Below are positions 1 to 11,124 of a DNA stretch of 64,000 bases, one piece after another. The DNA lies in assembly GCA_945910005.1 (NCBI GenBank), contig OX246743.1, positions 11,328,587-11,392,586 of the forward strand. The letters are read 5' to 3'. This DNA comes from Isoperla grammatica. Its lineage: Eukaryota > Arthropoda > Insecta > Plecoptera > Perlodidae. The number at the start of each line of letters is the position of its first letter. Position 1 is the first letter of the stretch. The position numbers were made by a program, and so were the translations under genes. The notes under the pieces were generated by a model. That model saw only the letters and a list, made by a program, of their open reading frames with translations. It was not told the DNA's origin and made no database searches.

Positions 1-3000
1 CCTCTTTGCAATCCAAGAGCCTCACAATCTCCCCAAGGTGGCACTTTCACTCCGTCACTCTTGCGGCCTTCTTTGCAATCCAAGCGCCTTACAATCTCCC
101 TAATGTAGCTCTCGTCACACCGCCATACTCGCGGCCCTCTTTGCAATCAGAGCGCCTAACAATCGCCTTACAATCTCCCCAATGTGGCTCTCGGCACTTT
201 ACCATACTTGCGGCCCTCTTTGCAATCCAAGCGCCTTACAATCTCCCCAATATGGCTCTCGTCACTCCACCATACGTGCGGCCCTCTTTGCAATCAAGAC
301 GCCTAACAATCTTCCCAATGTGGCTCTCGGCACTCCACCATACTTGCGGCCCTCTTTGCAATCCAAGTGCCTAACATCTCCCCAATGTGGCTCTCGCCAC
401 TCCGCCATACTTGCGGCCCTCTTTGCAATCCAAGCGCCTTACAATCTCCCCAATATGGCTCTCGTCACTCCACCATACTTGCGGCCCTCTTTGCAATCAA
501 AACGCCTAACAATCTCCCCAATGTGGCTCTCAGCACTCCACCATACTTGCAACCCTCTTTTCAAACCAAGTGCCTAACATCTCCCCAATGTGGCTCTCGC
601 CACTCCGCCATACTCGCGGCCCTCTTTTGCAATCCAAGCGCCTAACAATCTCCCCAATGTGTCTGTATTCACTCCACAATACTTGCGGCCCTCTTTGCAA
701 TCAGAGCGCCTAATTATCTCCCCGATGCGGCTCTCGCCACTCCGTCATACTTGCGGCCCTCTTTGCAATCAAAGCGCCTAACAATCTCCCCAGTGGGGCT
801 CTCACCACTCTGTCATACTTGCGGCCCTCTTTTCAATCCAAGCGTCTAACAATCTTCCCAGTGTTGCTCTCGCCACTCCGTCATACTTGCGGCCCTCTTT
901 GCAATCCAAGCGCCTAACAATCTCCCCAATGCTGCTCTCGTCACTCCACATACCTGCGGCCCTCTTTGCAATCCAAGCGCCTTACAAACTCCCCAATGTG
1001 GCTCTCGTCACTCCGTCATACTTGCGGCCCTCTTTGCAATCCAAGCGCCTTACAAACTCCCCAATGTGTCTCTCGTCACTCCGTCATACTTGCGGCCCTC
1101 TTTGCAATCCAAGCGCCTATCAATCTCCCCAATGTGGCTCTCACCACTCCACTATACTTGCGGCCCTCTTTGCAATCCAAGTGCCTAACATCTCCCTTAT
1201 GTGGCTCTCGCCACTTCGTCATACTTGCAGCCCTCTTTGCAATCCAAGCGCCTTGCAATCTCCCCAATGTGGCTCTCGTCACTCCGTCATACTTGCGGCC
1301 CTCTTTGCAATCCAAGCGCCTTGCAATCTCCCCAATGTGGCTCTTGTCACACCGCCATACTTGCGGCCCTCTTTGCAATCAAACCGCCTAACAATCTCCC
1401 CGATGTGGGCTCTCGCCACTCCGTCATACTACTTGCGGCCCTCTTTGCAATCCAAGCGCCTAACAATCTCCCCAATGTTGCTCTCGTCACTCCACCATAC
1501 TTCCGGCCCTCTTTGCAATCCAAGCGCCTAACAATCTCCCCAATGTGGCTCTCTTTACTTTGCCATACTTGCGGCCCTCTTTGCAATCCAAGCGCCTAAC
1601 AATCTCCCCAATGTGGCTCTCGTCACTCGGTCATACTTGCGGCCCCCTTTGCAATCCAAGCGCCTTACAATCTCCCCAATGTGGCTCTCGTTACACCGTC
1701 AAACTTGCGGCCCTCTTTGCAATCCAAGAGCCTCACAATCTCCCCAAGGTGGCACTTTCACTCCGTCACTCTTGCGGCCCTCTTTGCAATCTAAGCGCCT
1801 TACAATCTCCACAATGTGGCTCTCGTCACACCGCCATACTCGCGGCCCTCTTTGCAATCAGAGCGCCTAACAATCGCCTTACAATCTCCCCAATGTGGCT
1901 CTCGGCACTCCACCATACTTGCGGCCCTCTTTGCAATCCAAGCGCCTTACAATCTCCCCAATATGGCTCTCGTCACTCCACCATACTTGCGGCCCTCTTT
2001 GCAATCAAGACGCCTAACAATCTCCCCAATGTGGCTCTCGGCAATCCACCATACTTGCGGCCCTCTTTGCAATCCAAGTGCCTAACTGGCTCTCGCCACT
2101 CCGCCATACTTGCGGCCCTCTTTGCAATCCAAGCGCCTTACAATCTCCCCAATATGGCTCTTGTCACTCCACCATACTTGCGGCCCTCTTTGCAATCCAA
2201 GTGCCTAACATCTCCCCAATGTGGCTCTCGCCACTTCGCCATACTCGCGGCCCTCTTTTGCAATCCAAGCGCCTAACAATCTCCCCAATGTGTCTCTATT
2301 CACTCCACAATACTTGCGGCCCTCTTTGCAATCAGAGCGCCTTATTATCTCCCCGATGCGGCTCTCGCCACTCCGTCATACTTGCGGCCCTCTTTGCAAT
2401 CAAAGCGCCTAACAATCTCCCCAGTGGGGCTCTCACCACTCCGTCATACTTGCGGCCCTCTTTTCGATCCAAGCGTCTAACAAACTCCCCAGTGTTGCTC
2501 TCGCCACTCCGTCATACTTGCGGCCCTCTTTGCAATCCAAGCGCCTAATAATCTCCCCAGTGTTGCTCTCGCCACTCCGTCATACTTGCGGCCCTCTTTG
2601 CAATCCAAGCGCCTAATAATCTCCCCAATGTGGCTCTCGTCACTCCATAATACCTGCGGCCGTCTTTGCAATCCAAGCGCCTCACAAACTCCCCAATGTG
2701 TCTCTCGTCACTCCGTCATACTTGCGGCCCTCTTTGCAATCCAAGCGCCTAACAATCTCCCAAATGTGGCTCTCACCACTCCACCATACTTGCGGCCCTC
2801 TTTGCAATCCAAGTGCCTAACATCTCCCTAATGTGGCTCTCGCCACTTCGCCATACTTGCGGCCCTCTTTGCAATCCAAGCGCCTAACAATCTCCCCAGT
2901 GGGGCTCTCACCACTCCGTCATACTTGCGGCCCTCTTTTCAATCCAAGCGTCTAACAATCTCCCCAGTGTTGCTCTCGCCACTCCGTCATACTTGCGGCC

Positions 3001-3336
3001 CTCTTTGCAATCCAAGCGCCTAACAATCTCCCCAATGTGGCTCTCGTCACTCCACCATACCTGCGGCCCTCTTTGCAATCCAAGCGCCTTACAAACTCCC
3101 CAATGTGGCTCTCGTCACTCCGTCATACTTGCGGCCCTCTTTGCAATCCAAGCGCCTTACAAACTCCCCAATGTGGCTCTCGTCACTCCGTCATACTTGC
3201 GGCCCTCTTTGCGATCCAAGCGCCTAACAATCTCTCTAATGTGGCTCTCGTCACTCCGTCATACTTGCGGCCCTCTTTGCAATCCAAGCGCCTTGCAATC
3301 TCCCCAATGTGGCTCTCGTCACACCTTCATACTTGC
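1..3336 (+). repeat. 68-bp satellite, block 1 (left end cut by window)
   Basis: Head-to-tail units of about 68 bp, roughly 49 of them. A unit runs from CTTGCGGCCCTCTTTG through CAATCCAAGCGCC, then a TAACAAT or TTACAAT core, CTCCCCAATGTGGCTCTCG, and TCACTCCGTCATA. The main variable sites are AAGCGCC/AAGTGCC/AAAACGCC, TAACAAT/TTACAAT/TTGCAAT/TTACAAA, CGTCAC/CGCCAC/CGGCAC, and CCGTCAT/CCGCCAT/CCACCAT. Small indel variants are interspersed, including units lacking 2 nt at CCTAACATC, a short CCTAACTGG unit near 2084, a +1 G at GATGTGGGC and a +1 T at CTCTTTTGC. The first 1.5 kb matches about 8.2-9.7 kb at offset 8162. The last 0.4 kb matches about 42.2-42.7 kb at offset 39300. Frames are open on both strands but no gene is supported. 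Confidence 0.95.
153..174 (+). repeat. Fused core inside one satellite unit (11-bp duplication)
   Basis: The two main core types sit side by side here: CGCCTAACAAT immediately followed by CGCCTTACAAT. This lengthens the unit by 11 bp. It looks like an exchange or slippage between the two subfamilies. The same fused unit recurs in most blocks (for example near 1865, 8306, 10636, 15047, 19167, 25728), so it arose before the blocks were copied and is a useful marker of higher-order position. Confidence 0.85.
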
Positions 3337-3511
3337 GATCAGATCATTTTCTTGGATATTTTTTAAATCCAATGAAAGCCTCTTTTTGGAAATCTTTCTA
3401 TATTTGGAGTTACAATTACACTAAGAATGAATAGAGATACAATGAGATTCATACCTGCATACATTCAGAGCAGTGTGTTATTTACCAGTGTAAGCGAGTT
3501 AATTTCTATCG

Positions 3512-3584
3512 GCTGGCACGGCGTACGCAGTAACGTCGTAGCTTCGAATACTTGAGGTCTGGGGTTCAAAACTCATTACCCCCA
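3512..3584 (+). pseudogene. tRNA-like sequence A1 (probable tRNA pseudogene)
   Basis: Read at canonical tRNA numbering without any indel: A14, G19, A21, T33, G53-TTC, A58 and C61 fall in place, followed after two bases by a T10 run that would stop RNA polymerase III. Position 8 is C instead of T and position 18 is A instead of G. B-box GGTTCAAAAC lies at 3563-3572. The anticodon position reads CGA. Anticodon and acceptor stems pair poorly, so a functional tRNA is unlikely. In this copy the T-arm carries an extra change (ACTC in place of ACCC). Confidence 0.55.
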
Positions 3585-3783
3585 ATTTTTTTTTTCCACC
3601 TATTTCACACATTTATATCATTTATATCTCAATTTGCGGCGGTTTTATTATCAGATCGTATTCTCATGGATATTTTTTAAATCCAATGAAACCTTCTGTT
3701 CGTAAATCCATATATGTTTCGTTACATGCATACATTGAGAGCCGTGTGTTATCTATACCAGTCTAACAATCCAACTTCCATCG

Positions 3784-3856
3784 TGAGGCATGGCGTACGC
3801 GGTAGCGTCGTGGACTAGTGTTTTAGAGGTCCGGGGTTCGAGACCCGTTACCACCA
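3784..3856 (+). pseudogene. tRNA-like sequence B1, Thr-AGT-like (probable tRNA pseudogene)
   Basis: The better preserved of the two modules. Positions 8-19 read TGGCGTACGCGG, a near A-box. T8, A14, G18-G19, A21, T33, G53, TTC at 54-56, G57, A58 and C61 are all in register, with a 5-nt variable loop. The D-stem GCGT/GCGT pairs with two G-U pairs, the anticodon stem pairs at 4 of 5 positions, and the anticodon triplet is AGT (Thr). B-box GGTTCGAGACC is at 3835-3845. Weak points are the T-stem (3 of 5 pairs) and acceptor stem (4 of 7), so I call it a tRNA-gene relic. A T7 run follows within a few bases. Confidence 0.6.
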
Positions 3857-4010
3857 CGATTTTTTTCTTCCATATTCAGAGCAGCAAAGTTGAGAAGGGT
3901 TTACTAAGGGGAAATTATTTTTTCAAGCGCTCGTAGCTAAAAAACGTGTGGTTCAAATTTGTTTCTGTATTTTTTTTATTTTTTTTGCGTTAATTATCTT
4001 GACAATAAAA

Positions 4011-6485
4011 CGCCTAACAATCTGGCTCTCGTCACACCGTCATACTTGCGGCCCTCTTTGCAATCAAAACGCCTAACAATCTCCCCAATGTGGCTCTCGT
4101 CACACCTTCATACTTGCGGCCCTCTTTTTTATCCAAGCGCCTAACAATCTCCCCGATGTGGCTCTCGTCACTCCGCCATACTTGCGGCCCTCTTTGCAAT
4201 CCAAGCGCCTAACAATCTCGCCACTTCACCATTCTTGCGGCCCTCTTTTTAATCCAAGCGTCTAACAATCTCCCCAATGTGGCTCTCGTCACTCCACCAT
4301 ACTTGCGGCCCTCTTTGCAATCAAAACGCCTAACAATCTCCCCAATGTGGCTCTCGGCACTCCATCATACTTGCGGCCCTCTTTACAATCCAAGTGCCTT
4401 AAATCTCCCCAATGTTTCTCTCGCCACTCCGCCATACTAGCGGCCCTCTTTTGCAATCCAAGCGCCTAACAATCTCCCCAATGTCTCTCTCGTCACTCCA
4501 TTATACTTGCGGCCCTCTTTGCAATCAGAGCGCCTCATTATCTCCCCGATGCGGCTCTCGCCACTCCGTCATACTTGCGGCCCTCTTTGCAATCCAAGCG
4601 CCTTACAATCTCCCCAATGTGGCTCTCGTCACTCCACCATACTTGCGGCCCTCTTTGCAATCCAAGCGCCTTACAAACTCCCCAATGTGGATCTCGTCAC
4701 TCCGTCATACTTGCGGCCCTATTTGCAATCAAAACGCCTAACAATCTCCCCAATGTGGCTCTCGTCACACCGCCATACTTGCGGCCCTCTTTGCAATCCA
4801 AGCGCCTAACAATCTCCCGAATGTGGCTCTCGTCACACCGTCATTCTTGCGGCCCTCTTTGCAATCCAAGCGCCTAACAATCTCCCCAATGTGGCTCTCG
4901 TCACACCGTTAAACTTGCGGCATTATTTGCAATCCAAGCGCCTAACAATCTCCCCAATGTGGCTGTCGTCACTCCACCATACTTGCGGCCCTCTTTGTAA
5001 TCCAAGCGCCTAACAAACTCCCCAATGTGGATCTCGTCACTCCGTCATACTTGCGGCCCTATTTGCAATCAAAACGCCTAACAATCTCCCCAATGTGGCT
5101 CTCGTCACACCGTCATTCTTGCGGCCCTCTTTGCAATCCAAGCGCCTAACAAACTCCCCAATGTGGCTCTCGTCACTCCGTCATACTTGCGGCCCTCTTT
5201 GCAATCCAAGCGCCTAGCAAACTCCCCAATGTGGCTCTCGTCACTCCGTCATACTTGCGGCCCTCTTTGCAATCAAAACGCATAGCATCTCCCCAATGTG
5301 GCTCTCGGCACTCCGTCATACTTGCGGCCCTCTTTGTAATCCAAGCGCCTAACAATCTCGCCACTTCGCCATTCTTGCGGCCCTGTTTTTAATCCAAGCG
5401 TCTAACAATCTCCCTAATGTGGCTCTCGCCACTCCGCCATACTTGCGGCCCTCTTTGCGATTCAAGCGCCTAACAATCTCCCCAATGTGGCTCCCGTCAC
5501 TCGGTCATACTTGCGGCCCTCTTTGCAATCCAAGCGCCTTACAATCTCTCCAATGTGGCTCTCGTCACTCCGCCATACTTGCGGCCCTCTTTGCAATCCA
5601 AGTGCTTTACAATCTCTCTTATGTGGCTCTCGTCACACCGCCATACTTGCGGCCCTCTTTGCAATCAGAGCGCCTAACAATCGCCTTACAATCTCCCCAA
5701 TGTGGCACTTTCACTCCGTCACTCTTGCGGCCCTCTTTGCAATCCAAGCGCCTAACAATCTCTCCAATGTGGCTCTCGTCACTCCGTCATACTTGCGGCC
5801 CTCTTTGCAATCCAAGCGCCTTACAATCTCTCCAATGTGGCTCTCGTCACACCGCCATACTTGCGGCCCTCTTTGCAATCAGAGCGCCTAACAATCGCCT
5901 TACAATCTCCCCAATGTGGCACTTTCACTCCGTCACTCTTGCAGCCCTCTTTGCAATCCAAGCGCCTTAACCTCCCAAATGTGGCTCTCGTCACACCGCC
6001 ATGCTCGCGGCCCTCTTTGCAATTCAAGCACCTAACAATCTCCCTAATGTGGCTTTCGTCACTCCGTCATACTTGCGGCCCTCTTTGCAATCCAAGCGCC
6101 TTACAAACTCCCCAATGTGGCTCTCGTCACTCCGTCATACTTGCGGCCCTCTTTGCAATCCAAGCGCCTAACAATCTCTCCAATGTGGCTCTCGTCACTC
6201 CGTCATACTTGCGGCCTTCTTTGCAATCCAAGCGCCTTGCAATCTCCCCAATGTGGCTCTCGTCACTCCGTCATACTTGCGGCCCTCTTTGCAATCCAAG
6301 CGCCTTGCAATCTCCCCAATGTGGCTCTCGTCACACTGCCATACTTGCGGCCCTCTTTGCAATCAAAACGCCTAACAATCTCCCCGATGTGGGCTCTCGC
6401 CACTCTGCCATTCTTGCGGCCCTCTTTGCAATCCAAGCGCCTTACAATCTCCCCAATGTGGCTCTCGTCACACCTTCATACTTGC
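4011..6485 (+). repeat. 68-bp satellite, block 2
   Basis: About 37 units. The leader's first unit has lost several bases (CAATCTGGCTCTCG at 4018-4031 in place of CAATCTCCCCAATGTGGC). The shortened 53-bp unit typical of leaders (AATCTCGCCACTTC) occurs near 4216, and a second version followed by CCTGTTTTTAATCC occurs near 5360. From about 5.42 kb to the end it matches 29.02-30.09 kb at offset 23603. Further left the offset is 23536, so block 8 carries one extra unit. Confidence 0.95.
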
Positions 6486-6660
6486 GATCAGATCATATTC
6501 TTGGATATTTTTTAAATCCAATGAAAGCCTCTTTTTGGAAATCTTTCTATATTTGGAGTTACAATTACACTAAGAATGAATAGAGATACAATGAGATTCA
6601 TACCTGCATACATTGAGAGCAGTGTGTTATTTACCAGTGTTAGCGAGGCAATTTCTATCG

Positions 6661-6733
6661 GCTGGCACGGCGTACGCAGTAACGTCGTAGCTTCGAATAC
6701 TTGAGGTCTGGGGTTCAAAACCCATTACTTCCA
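6661..6733 (+). pseudogene. tRNA-like sequence A2
   Basis: Same register as A1. The 3' end reads ATTACTTCC in place of the usual ATTACCCCC, which further weakens the acceptor stem. Confidence 0.5.
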
Positions 6734-6837
6734 ATTTTTTTTTTCCACCTATTTCACACATTTATATCATTTATATCTCAATTTGCGGCGGTTTTATTAT
6801 CAGATCGTATTCTCATGGATATTTTTTAAATCCAATG

Positions 6838-6884
6838 TGTGACTAGTGTTTTAGAGGTCCGGGGTTCGAGACCCGTTACCACCA
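6838..6884 (+). pseudogene. tRNA-like sequence B2, 5'-truncated remnant
   Basis: Only the part from the anticodon stem onward remains. The near A-box and D-arm are deleted, while the B-box GGTTCGAGACC and the following T-run survive. It could not be transcribed as a tRNA from its own promoter. Confidence 0.6.
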
Positions 6885-7038
6885 CGATTTTTTTCTTCCA
6901 TATTCAGAGCAGCAAAGTTGAGAAGGGTTTACTAAGGGGAAATTTTTTTTTCAAGCGCTCGTAGCTAAAAAACGTGTGGTTCAAATTTGTTTCTGTATTT
7001 TTTTTATTTTTTTTGCGTTAATTATCTTGACAATAAAA

Positions 7039-10000
7039 CGCCTAACAATCTCCCCAATGTGGCTCTCGTCACACCGTCATACTTGCGGCCCTCTTTGCAA
7101 TCAAAACGCTTAACAATCTCCCCAATGTGGCTCTCGTCACACCTTCATACTTGCGGCCCTCTTTTTTATCCAAGCGCCTAACAATCTCCCCGATGTGGCT
7201 CTCGTCACTCCGCCATACTTGCGGCCCTCTTTGCAATCCAAGCGCCTAACAATCTCGCCACTTCACCATTCTTGCGGCCCTCTTTTTAATCCAAGCGTCT
7301 AACAATCTCCCAAATGTGGCTCTCGTCACTCCACCATACTTGCGGCCCTCTTTGCAATCAAAACGCCTAACAATCTCCCCAATGTGGCTCTCGGCACTCC
7401 ATCATACTTGCGGCCCTCTTTACAATCCAAGTGCCTTAAATCTCCCCAATGTTTCTCTCGCCACTCCGCCATACTTGCGGCCCTCTTTTGCAATCCAAGC
7501 GCCTAACAATCTCCCCAATGTCTCTCTCGTCACTCCACCATACTTGCGGCCCTCTTTGCAATCAGAGCGCCTCATTATCTCCCCGATGCGGCTCTCGCCA
7601 CTCCGTCATACTTGCGGCCCTCTTTGCAATCCAAGCGCCTTACAATCTCCCCAATGTGGCTCTCGTCACTCCACCATACTTGCGGCCCTCTTTGCAATCC
7701 AAGCGCCTTACAAACTCCCCAATGTGGATCTCGTCACTCCGTCATACTTGCGGCCCTATTTGCAATCAAAACGCCTAACAATCTCCCCAATGTGGCTCTC
7801 GTCACACCGTCATTCTTGCGGCCCTCTTTGCAATCCAAGCACCTAACAATCTCTCCAATGTGGCTCTCGTCACACCGTCATTCTTGCGGACCTCTTTGCA
7901 ATCCAAGCGCCTAACAATCTCCCCAATGTGGCTCTCGTCACACCGTTAAACTTGCGGCCCTATTTGCAATCTAAGCGCCTAACAATCTCCCCAATGTGGC
8001 TGTCGTCACTCCACCATACTTGCGGCCCTCTTTTCAATCGAAGTGCGTCATTTCTCCCTTATGTGGCTTTCGCCACTCCGCCATACTTGCGGCCCTCTTT
8101 GTAATCCAAGCGCCTTACAATCTCCCCAATGTGGCTCTCGTCACACCGCCATACTTGCGGCCCTCTTTGCAATCCAAGCGCTTTACAATCTCCCTAGTGT
8201 TGCTCTCGTCATTTCGTTAGACTTGCGGCTTTCTTTGCAATCCAAGCGCCTTACAATCTCCCTAATGTGGCTTTCGTCACACCACCATACTCGCGGCCCT
8301 CTTTGCAATCAGAGCGCCTAACAATCGCCTTACAATCTCCCCAATGTGGCTCTCGGCACTCAACCTTACTTGCGGCCCTCTTTGCAATCCAAGCGCCTTA
8401 CAATCTCCCCAATATGGCTCTCGTCACTCCACCATACGTGCGGCCCTCTTTGCAATCAAGACGCCTAACAATCTCCCCAATGTGGCTCTCGGCACTCCAC
8501 CATACTTGCGGCCCTCTTTGCAATCCAAGTGCCTAACATCTCCCCAATGTGGCTCTCGCCGCTCCGCCATACTTGCGGCCCTCTTTGCAATCCAAGCGCC
8601 TTACAATCTCCCTTATATGGCTCTCGTCACTCCACCATACTTGCGGCCCTCTTTGCAATCAAAACGCCTAACAATCTCCCCAATGTGGCTCTCGGCACTC
8701 CACCATACTTGCGGCCCTCTTTGCAATCCAAGTGACTAACATCTCCCCAATGTGGCTCTCGCCACTCCGCCATACTCGCGGCCCTCTTTTGCAATCCAAG
8801 CGCCTAACAATCTCCCCAATGTGTCTCTATTCACTCCACAATACTTGCGGCCCTCTTTGCAATCAGAGCGCCTAATTATCTCCCCGATGCGGCTCTCGCC
8901 ACTCCGTCATACTTGCGGCCCTCTTTGCAATCAAAGCGCCTAACAATCTCCCCAGTGGGGCTCTCACCACTTCGTCATACTTGCGGCCCTCTTTTCAATC
9001 CAAGCGTCTAACAATCTTCCCAGTGTTGCTCTCGCCACTCCGTCATACTTGCGGCCCTCTTTGCAATCCAAGCGCCTTACAATCTCCCCAATGCTGCTCT
9101 CGTCACTCCACCATACCTGCGGCCCTCTTGTAATCCAAGCGCCTTACAAACTCCCCAATGTGGCTCTCGTCACTCCGTCATACTTGCGGCCCTCTTTGCA
9201 ATCCAAGCGCCTTACAAGCTCCCCAATGTGTCTCTCGTCACTCCGTCATACTTGCGGCCCTTTTTGCAATCCAAGCGCCTAACAATCTCCCCAATGTGGC
9301 TCTCACCACTCCACCATACTTGCGGCCCTCTTTGCAATCCAAGTGCCTAACATCTCCCTTATGTGGCTCTCGCCACTTCGTCATACTTGCAGCCCTCTTT
9401 GCAATCCAAGCGCCTTGCAATCTCCCCAATGTGGCTCTGGTCACTCCGTCATACTTGCGGCCCTCTTTGCAATCCAAGCGCCTTGCAATCTCCCCAATGT
9501 GGCTCTCGTCACACCGCCATACTTGCGGCCCTCTTTGCAATCAAACCGCCTTACAATCTCCCCGATGTGGGCTCTCGCCACTCCGTCATACTTGCGGCCC
9601 TCTTTGCCATCCAAGCGCCTAACAATCTCCCCAATGTGGCTCTCGTCACACCACCATACTTGCGGCCCTCTTTGCAATCGAAGTGCCTCATTTCTCCCTT
9701 ATGTGGCTCTCGCCACTCCGCCATACTTGCGGCCCTCTTTGTAATCCAAGCGCCTAACAATCTCCCTAATGTGGCTCTCGCCACTCCGTCATACTTGCGG
9801 CCCTCTTTGCAATCCAAGCGCCTAACAATCTCCCCAATGTGGCTCTCGTCACTCCACTATACTTGCGGCCCTCTTTGCAATCCAAGCGCCTAACAAACTC
9901 CCCAATGTGGCTCTCGTCACTCCGTCATACTTGCGGCCCTCTTTGCAATCCAAGTGCCTAACATCTCCCCAATGTGGCTCTCGGCACTCCCCCATACTTG

Positions 10001-10949
10001 CGGCCCTCTTTGCAATCCAAGTGCCTTACATCTCCCCAATGTGGCTCTCGCCACTCCGTCATACTTGCGGCCCTCTTTGCAATCCAAGCGCCTTACAAAC
10101 TCCCCAATGTTGCTCTCGTCACTCCGTCATACTTGCGGCCCTCTTTGCAATCCAAGCGCCTAACAAACTCCCCAATGTGGCTCTCATCACTTTGCCATAC
10201 TTGCGGCCCTCTTTGCCATCCAAGCGCCTAACAATCTCCCCAATGTGGCTCTTGTCACTCGGTCATACTTGCGGCCCCCTTTGCAATCCAAGCGCCTTAC
10301 AATCTCCCCAATGTGGCTCTCGTCACACCGCCATACTTGCGGCCCTCTTTGCAATCCAAGCGCTTAACAATCTCCCGAGTGTTGCTCTCGTCATTTCGTT
10401 AGACTTGCGGCCCTCTTTGCAATCCAAGCGCTTTACAATCTCCCCAATGTGGCTCTCGTTACACCGTCATACTTGCGGCCCTCTTTGCAATCCAAGAGCC
10501 TCACAATCTCCTAAAGATGGCACTTTCACTCCGTCACTCTTGCGGCCCTCTCTGCAATCCAAGCGCCTTACAATCTCCCCAATGTGGCTCTCGTCACACC
10601 GCCATACTCGCGGCCCTTGGTGCAATCAGAGCGCCTAACAATCGCCTTACACCCTCCCCAATGTGGCTCTCGGCACTCCACCATACTTGCGGCCCTCTTT
10701 GCAATCCAAGCGCCTTACAATCTCCCCAATATGGCTCTCGTCACTCCACCATACGTGCGGCCCTCTTTGCAATCAAGACGCCTAACAATATCCCCAATGT
10801 GGCTCTCGACACTCCACCATACTTGCGGCCCTCTTTGCAATCCAAGTGCCTAACTGGCTCTCGCCACTCCACCATACCTGCGGCCCTCTTTGCAATCCAA
10901 GCGCCTTACAAACTCCCCGATGTGGCTCTCGTCACACCTTCATACTTGC
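7039..10949 (+). repeat. 68-bp satellite, block 3
   Basis: About 58 units. Its opening matches block 9 (30.67 kb onward, offset 23632). From about 8.1 kb to the end it matches block 6 (18.9-21.8 kb, offset 10841), so it combines the starts and ends of two different block types. It contains the marker unit ending TCATTTCGTTAGACTTGC near 8209 and a related one near 10394. Confidence 0.95.
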
Positions 10950-11124
10950 GATCAGATCATATTCTTGGATATTTTTTAAATCCAATGAAAGCCTCTTTTT
11001 GGAAATCTATCTATATTTGGAGTTACAATTACACTAAGAATGAATGGAGATACAATGAGATTCATACCTGCATACATTGAGCGCAGTGTGTTATTTACCA
11101 GTGTAAGCGAGGCAATTTTTATCG

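Larger units (their letters stand above)
3337..4010 (+). repeat. Spacer 1: 674-bp AT-rich inter-block element with paired tRNA-like modules
   Basis: Unique sequence between two satellite blocks, unlike the 68-bp unit. It has three parts. Module A is 3337-3600: AT-rich leader, tRNA-like sequence at 3512-3584, then a T10 run. Module B is 3645-3867 and is a diverged copy of A. Shared blocks are ATCAGATC, GGATATTTTTTAAATCCAATG, GCATACATTGAGAGC, GTGTGTTAT and CGGCGTACGC or TGGCGTACGC; the A-to-B distance is 312 bp at the left end and 272 bp at the tRNA-like part. B has a tRNA-like sequence at 3784-3856, then a T7 run. Part three is a tail of about 140 bp (3868-4010) with T-runs and no recognised content. 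The spacer replaces the middle of a unit, between CTTGC and CGCCTAAC. Confidence 0.92.
6486..7038 (+). repeat. Spacer 2: shortened copy (553 bp), module B truncated
   Basis: Module A is complete. About 121 bp is missing from module B: after TTTAAATCCAATG (ending near 6837) the sequence jumps to the second half of the tRNA-like part. The tail 6887-7038 is intact. The flanking blocks align to those around spacer 8, which carries a different deletion in the same module. Confidence 0.9.

Noticed and set aside
1..3336. CRISPR array
   Set aside because: Units are contiguous with no unique spacers between short direct repeats, and the variation is substitution among satellite variants. No cas-like genes are present.
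3784..3856. Functional tRNA-Thr(AGT) gene
   Set aside because: Register and boxes are good, but only about 4 of 7 acceptor and 3 of 5 T-stem pairs form, and further decay is seen in copies 10, 11, 12 and 17. Pseudogene is the safer call without a covariance-model score.
3337..4010. Spacer as an actively transposing SINE or other mobile element
   Set aside because: All copies sit at one phase of the unit and share block history. I see no target-site duplication or independent insertion, and the tRNA-like part is at the 3' end of each module, followed by a terminator-like T-run. An ancient insertion at the origin is possible but not shown.
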